DNA from: Volvox africanus
Taxonomy: Eukaryota > Chlorophyta > Chlorophyceae > Chlamydomonadales > Volvocaceae
Direction: 5' to 3'
Assembly (NCBI GenBank): GCA_030268105.1
Contig: BSDZ01000015.1
Span: forward strand, 2,755,501 to 2,819,500
DNA: 64,000 nt
A model generated the notes under the pieces. The model saw nothing but the letters and a program-made list of their open reading frames with translations, made no database searches and was not told where the DNA came from. Within the stretch, counting starts at the first letter, position 1; every line of letters begins with the position of its first letter. The position numbers were made by a program, and so were the translations under genes. Below, piece after piece: positions 61,089 through 64,000 of this stretch.

Positions 61089-63952
61089 ATGCATATGTGT
61101 TTGTGTGCATCCAACCCGGTGAGTTTATTTCCAATGTTATATATTTTTATATCAAGTACTTTTTGTTCTTGGATGAAATGTAATGGGCAAATTGATACTT
61201 TTGCATCAGAGTATGGCTCACCAGAGCCATACTATATATTCACAGTTAATGTTATGAAACGCCCTTGCCGTTACGGCATGTATGACATTCCTCTTTCATT
61301 AATGAGAGAAATAAACATTTTACAAGCGCTCCTAAAACCACTCAATAGCTAACTGCAACCGAAACGTTATAAATTCCTAACAGCCTGATGGGGGCCTCCG
61401 GGGCTGGCAAGACGACTTTAATGGACGTGCTGGCGGGCCGGAAGACCGGTGGCCGCCAGGAGGGAGAGCAGATGGTCAATGGAGCTCCTAAACGAATGGC
61501 CTCTTTTGCTCGTCTGATGGGCTATGTGGAGCAGTTCGATGCCCACAACCCGCAGGTTGTTTTCTCGTGATTTCAGGGTGTGAATGCTGTTGCACACATA
61601 CACATACACATACACAATCACACAATCACACAATCACACAATCACAAACACAAACACAAACACAAACACACATGTACGAACTAGTTATTTCACGGGTCAG
61701 GGCGGATATGAGAAATATCTTGCAAATCGTTCGACATGGTACGGCTCTCTGTTGCTGAACTCGCTCGCTCGTCGTTCATTCGAGCAGGCCTTCACCCCAA
61801 CTCACTTCTCGCTCGCTCGTCCAGCAGCAGAGGGCTGTACCCTGTCGAATCATATTCATGATAGTTCGAGTAGATGTACGACTAAACCGTGAATTAGCGG
61901 GTTCAATCCAATGGCAGGCGCCAAAGCACCACTGTAGATGTACCAATGCACAGTGCAGATATAGCTAACGATGTGTACTGCATAGTGCAGATATATGAAT
62001 TTGCATCTCACTCTTATTGCATTTCTCACACCGTTTGATGTGCTGCAATATGGTGGCATCAAATATCATCAGGGTACTGATGAGGCGTCGCCAGTAGAGT
62101 AAACTTACGCATCACACCATATAGCCTGTTTTGGCCTAACGGCTCCATCTATTATGGTTTCTGTTTCACGCTCACACATTGCCCTACACACGTGCACATA
62201 CACGCATGTGTACATGAATTTCACAAAACCCCATTCATCTGAAACAATGTTCCCCCTTCCCTGCGCATACCAATCCCATCCCCCCGCCACACATACCCAT
62301 ACACATAAAGGCCACGGTGGAGGAGGCCCTCCTCTTCTCCGCACGACTCCGGGTCCCCCCTGGAGTCGTCTCCCGTTCCTCCATCCGGTCGTACGTCGCC
62401 GAGGTGATGGAGGTGGTAGAGCTAGGGCCCCTTGCTAAGCATGCGGTGGGGGCCGGTGGGGCGGTGGGCGGAGGGCTATCAACTGAGGCTCGCAAGCGGC
62501 TTACCATTGCGTGTGAGCTGGTCGCCAACCCCTCCATCGTGTTTCTGGTAAGGCGAGGAATATTCAGCCCAGGATCGATTGCATCGCTCGTCTAACCGGC
62601 GTGATCGTCAGTAAAACCCAAACCGCAATCAGTCACCAACTGCCAACTGCCAACTGCCAACAGTGATACCTTCATGGTGCCAACGTGTGAATCCAATGTG
62701 TCATAACGAAATCAACCGTTGTGGCCCTCTAGGTATCATAGCGCAGCAAAATAGCGAATAGAAGTGTTGTAAAACATATTTACATGTAGTTTGATGTATG
62801 AAGTTAAGCCAACCAATTAAGTTTGGAGTCTTTTGGCCCCCTCATTCTGATGTAGACCATCCCCCTCAAAGAGCATCTATCCGAAATATGACAGATAATT
62901 TGTATGTATATATATGTGTGTATATATGTGTGTGTTTTCCACTCAACAGGATAACACTGCAAACCCCTTTCCCAATGTTCAACCCTCCCCCCTCGTCCCC
63001 CCCCTTCGTCAGGACGAGCCTACCACGGGTCTGGATGCCCGCGCAGCTGGCATGGTCATGCGTGCCGTACGGAATACGGTGGCGACGGGTCGTACAGTCG
63101 TGTGCACCATTCATCAGGTATGTAGGGCAGGGGGAAAGCTGGTACGAATGCCGACGTAAGACGGTGACACACAACCCTTGTACGCATCCCGTACATTTAG
63201 CTGAGCCAATTATACCTTAACATTCTCATCTGCACAACTGTAGCCGTGTCGGACATCTTCGAAGATTCATCGTAACTTGTCTGATTTTCCTTCCACCTAT
63301 CCATCTGCTGTCGTACTTCGCCGTACCACGCCGTGCCGGGTGACAGCCCAACCGCGAGATCATGGACTACTTCGATGAGTGAGTGAAGGAGGGGTGACGT
63401 GGCTGGTGTGTATGGTGTGTTTGTGTGGATGTCTTGAGGGGGGATCTTGAGGGAAGATGAAATGGCTTGGGGGCGGGGCCGGGGATAACGGCTGATTTTT
63501 AATACTAAACAGCCACTCCTGGAGCTTTCATAAAACAATAACGAGCCCACCCATCCTCCCACTCAGATTGCTCCTCCTGAAGCCGGGTGGTCGGGTCATC
63601 TTCAGCGGCCTCGTGGGCCGGCCCAACCAGACGGAGCTCGTCACGTACCTGGAGTCCATCCCTGGAGTGCCCAAGTACGGAAGAGTGGGAGGATGGGTGG
63701 GAGGGGGTGGCGGCTGTCGGGGATGGGAAGGGTGGGATGGGGATGGTCAGAAGATGAGGTTTTACACGGGAAGATGTCCGTTATTGGTAGTTACTGTAAC
63801 CTTAGTTGGTCCTCCGCCGTACATGCCGTACATGCCAGGTACCAGCCCGTGTTCAACCCGGCCAACTACATGCTGGAGGTCACGTCACCCGCAGCGGAGA
63901 GGGACATGGGTGTGGATTTTGCGGAGCTGTGGGAGAAGAGCGATCTGGCGAC
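51104..63952 (+). CDS. Full-size PDR-type ABC transporter (ABCG), 3' partial
   Basis: Twenty-six exons join in phase to about 1178 residues; TMD2 lies beyond the window. Exons: 51104-51270, 51744-51825, 52076-52556, 53136-53251, 53819-53921, 54054-54091, 54591-54671, 55046-55225, 55453-55554, 56152-56249, 56356-56455, 56808-56924, 57234-57427, 57984-58083, 58316-58376, 59083-59228, 59559-59682, 59947-60056, 60327-60636, 60896-60953, 61384-61555, 62311-62547, 63013-63117, 63347-63378, 63567-63674, 63839-63952. NBD1 has Walker [10 protein letters not shown], signature ISGGQKRR and Walker [17 protein letters not shown]1 has FYKQRD and [23 protein letters not shown]2 has [21 protein letters not shown], the modified signature [12 protein letters not shown], and [15 protein letters not shown] with CTIHQP. 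The reverse NBD-TMD-NBD order is that of plant/fungal PDR pumps, which export lipids, hormones or toxic compounds, usually at the plasma membrane. The linker before NBD2 is an unusual Asn/Gly/Ala/Pro-rich segment of about 80 residues. Substrate unknown. Confidence 0.94.
53439..53484 (+). repeat. (GAT)n-rich tract
   Basis: Imperfect GAT/ATG triplets in the intron between the exons ending 53251 and starting 53819 of the ABC transporter. Confidence 0.8.
61047..61085 (+). repeat. (AT)n microsatellite, about 19 copies
   Basis: An uninterrupted AT run in the intron between exons 60896-60953 and 61384-61555 of the ABC transporter. Confidence 0.95.
61597..61672 (+). repeat. CA-rich hexamer/octamer microsatellite
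   Basis: Consecutive runs of CACATA, CACAAT and CACAAA units in the intron before exon 62311-62547 of the ABC transporter. The unit changes stepwise along the array. Confidence 0.9.
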
Positions 63953-64000
63953 GTAAGTACGACATTGTACGGTATGATCCATTTATTCTGATTTTTATGT

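Noticed and set aside
61880..61925. Possible tRNA (GGGTTCAATCC match)
   Set aside because: The flanking bases do not form a T stem and no acceptor or anticodon arm is present.

Overview
This is nuclear DNA from a plastid-bearing eukaryote, most likely a green alga. Genes are split into many short exons (often 60-180 nt) by spliceosomal GT-AG introns. They include a plastid-type FtsZ2 with an N-terminal extension, a eukaryotic-type PDX1, a 26S proteasome subunit, eIF1A, a mitochondrial stomatin-like protein and a plant-style ERGIC-thioredoxin fusion. Possible TGTAA polyadenylation signals, typical of green algae, follow some stop codons. A photosynthetic stramenopile is not excluded. No prokaryotic operons, rRNA, CRISPR arrays or intact transposons are visible. 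The exon structures were worked out by hand from splice signals, reading-phase continuity and remembered family sequences; no alignment was run.

Layout, left to right. 55-219 (+): last exon of proteasome subunit RPN9/PSMD13. 2179-8752 (+): complete 14-exon PDIL5-3/4-like protein (ERGIC domain split by a thioredoxin domain with a CHWC active site). 8.75-15.0 kb: long gap between convergent genes. 15011-17585 (-): Gln- and Ser-rich protein with a GTGVFLP motif. 19729-24111 (-): mitochondrial stomatin-like protein 2, with a GC-AG intron and a (GGGAGA)n array in another intron. 25883-27638 (-): 124-residue zinc-ribbon protein of unknown function. 29958-32862 (+): plastid FtsZ2. 33851-34910 (-): eIF1A, last exon unresolved. 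37362-39695 (-): complete PDX1 (vitamin B6 synthesis). 41867-47150 (-): at least nine exons of an unnamed conserved beta-strand-rich protein, with a second hexamer array and a telomere-like G/T tract in its introns. 51104-63952 (+): full-size PDR-type ABCG transporter, running off the right edge before its second membrane domain.

The genes do not form one pathway. They are independent housekeeping genes (protein turnover, secretory-pathway folding and traffic, mitochondrial membrane organisation, plastid division, translation initiation, vitamin B6, efflux). The best candidates for undescribed biology are the three conserved-looking genes I could not name: the beta-rich protein, the small two-repeat zinc protein and the Q/S-rich protein. 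The repeat structures inside introns are the other notable feature.
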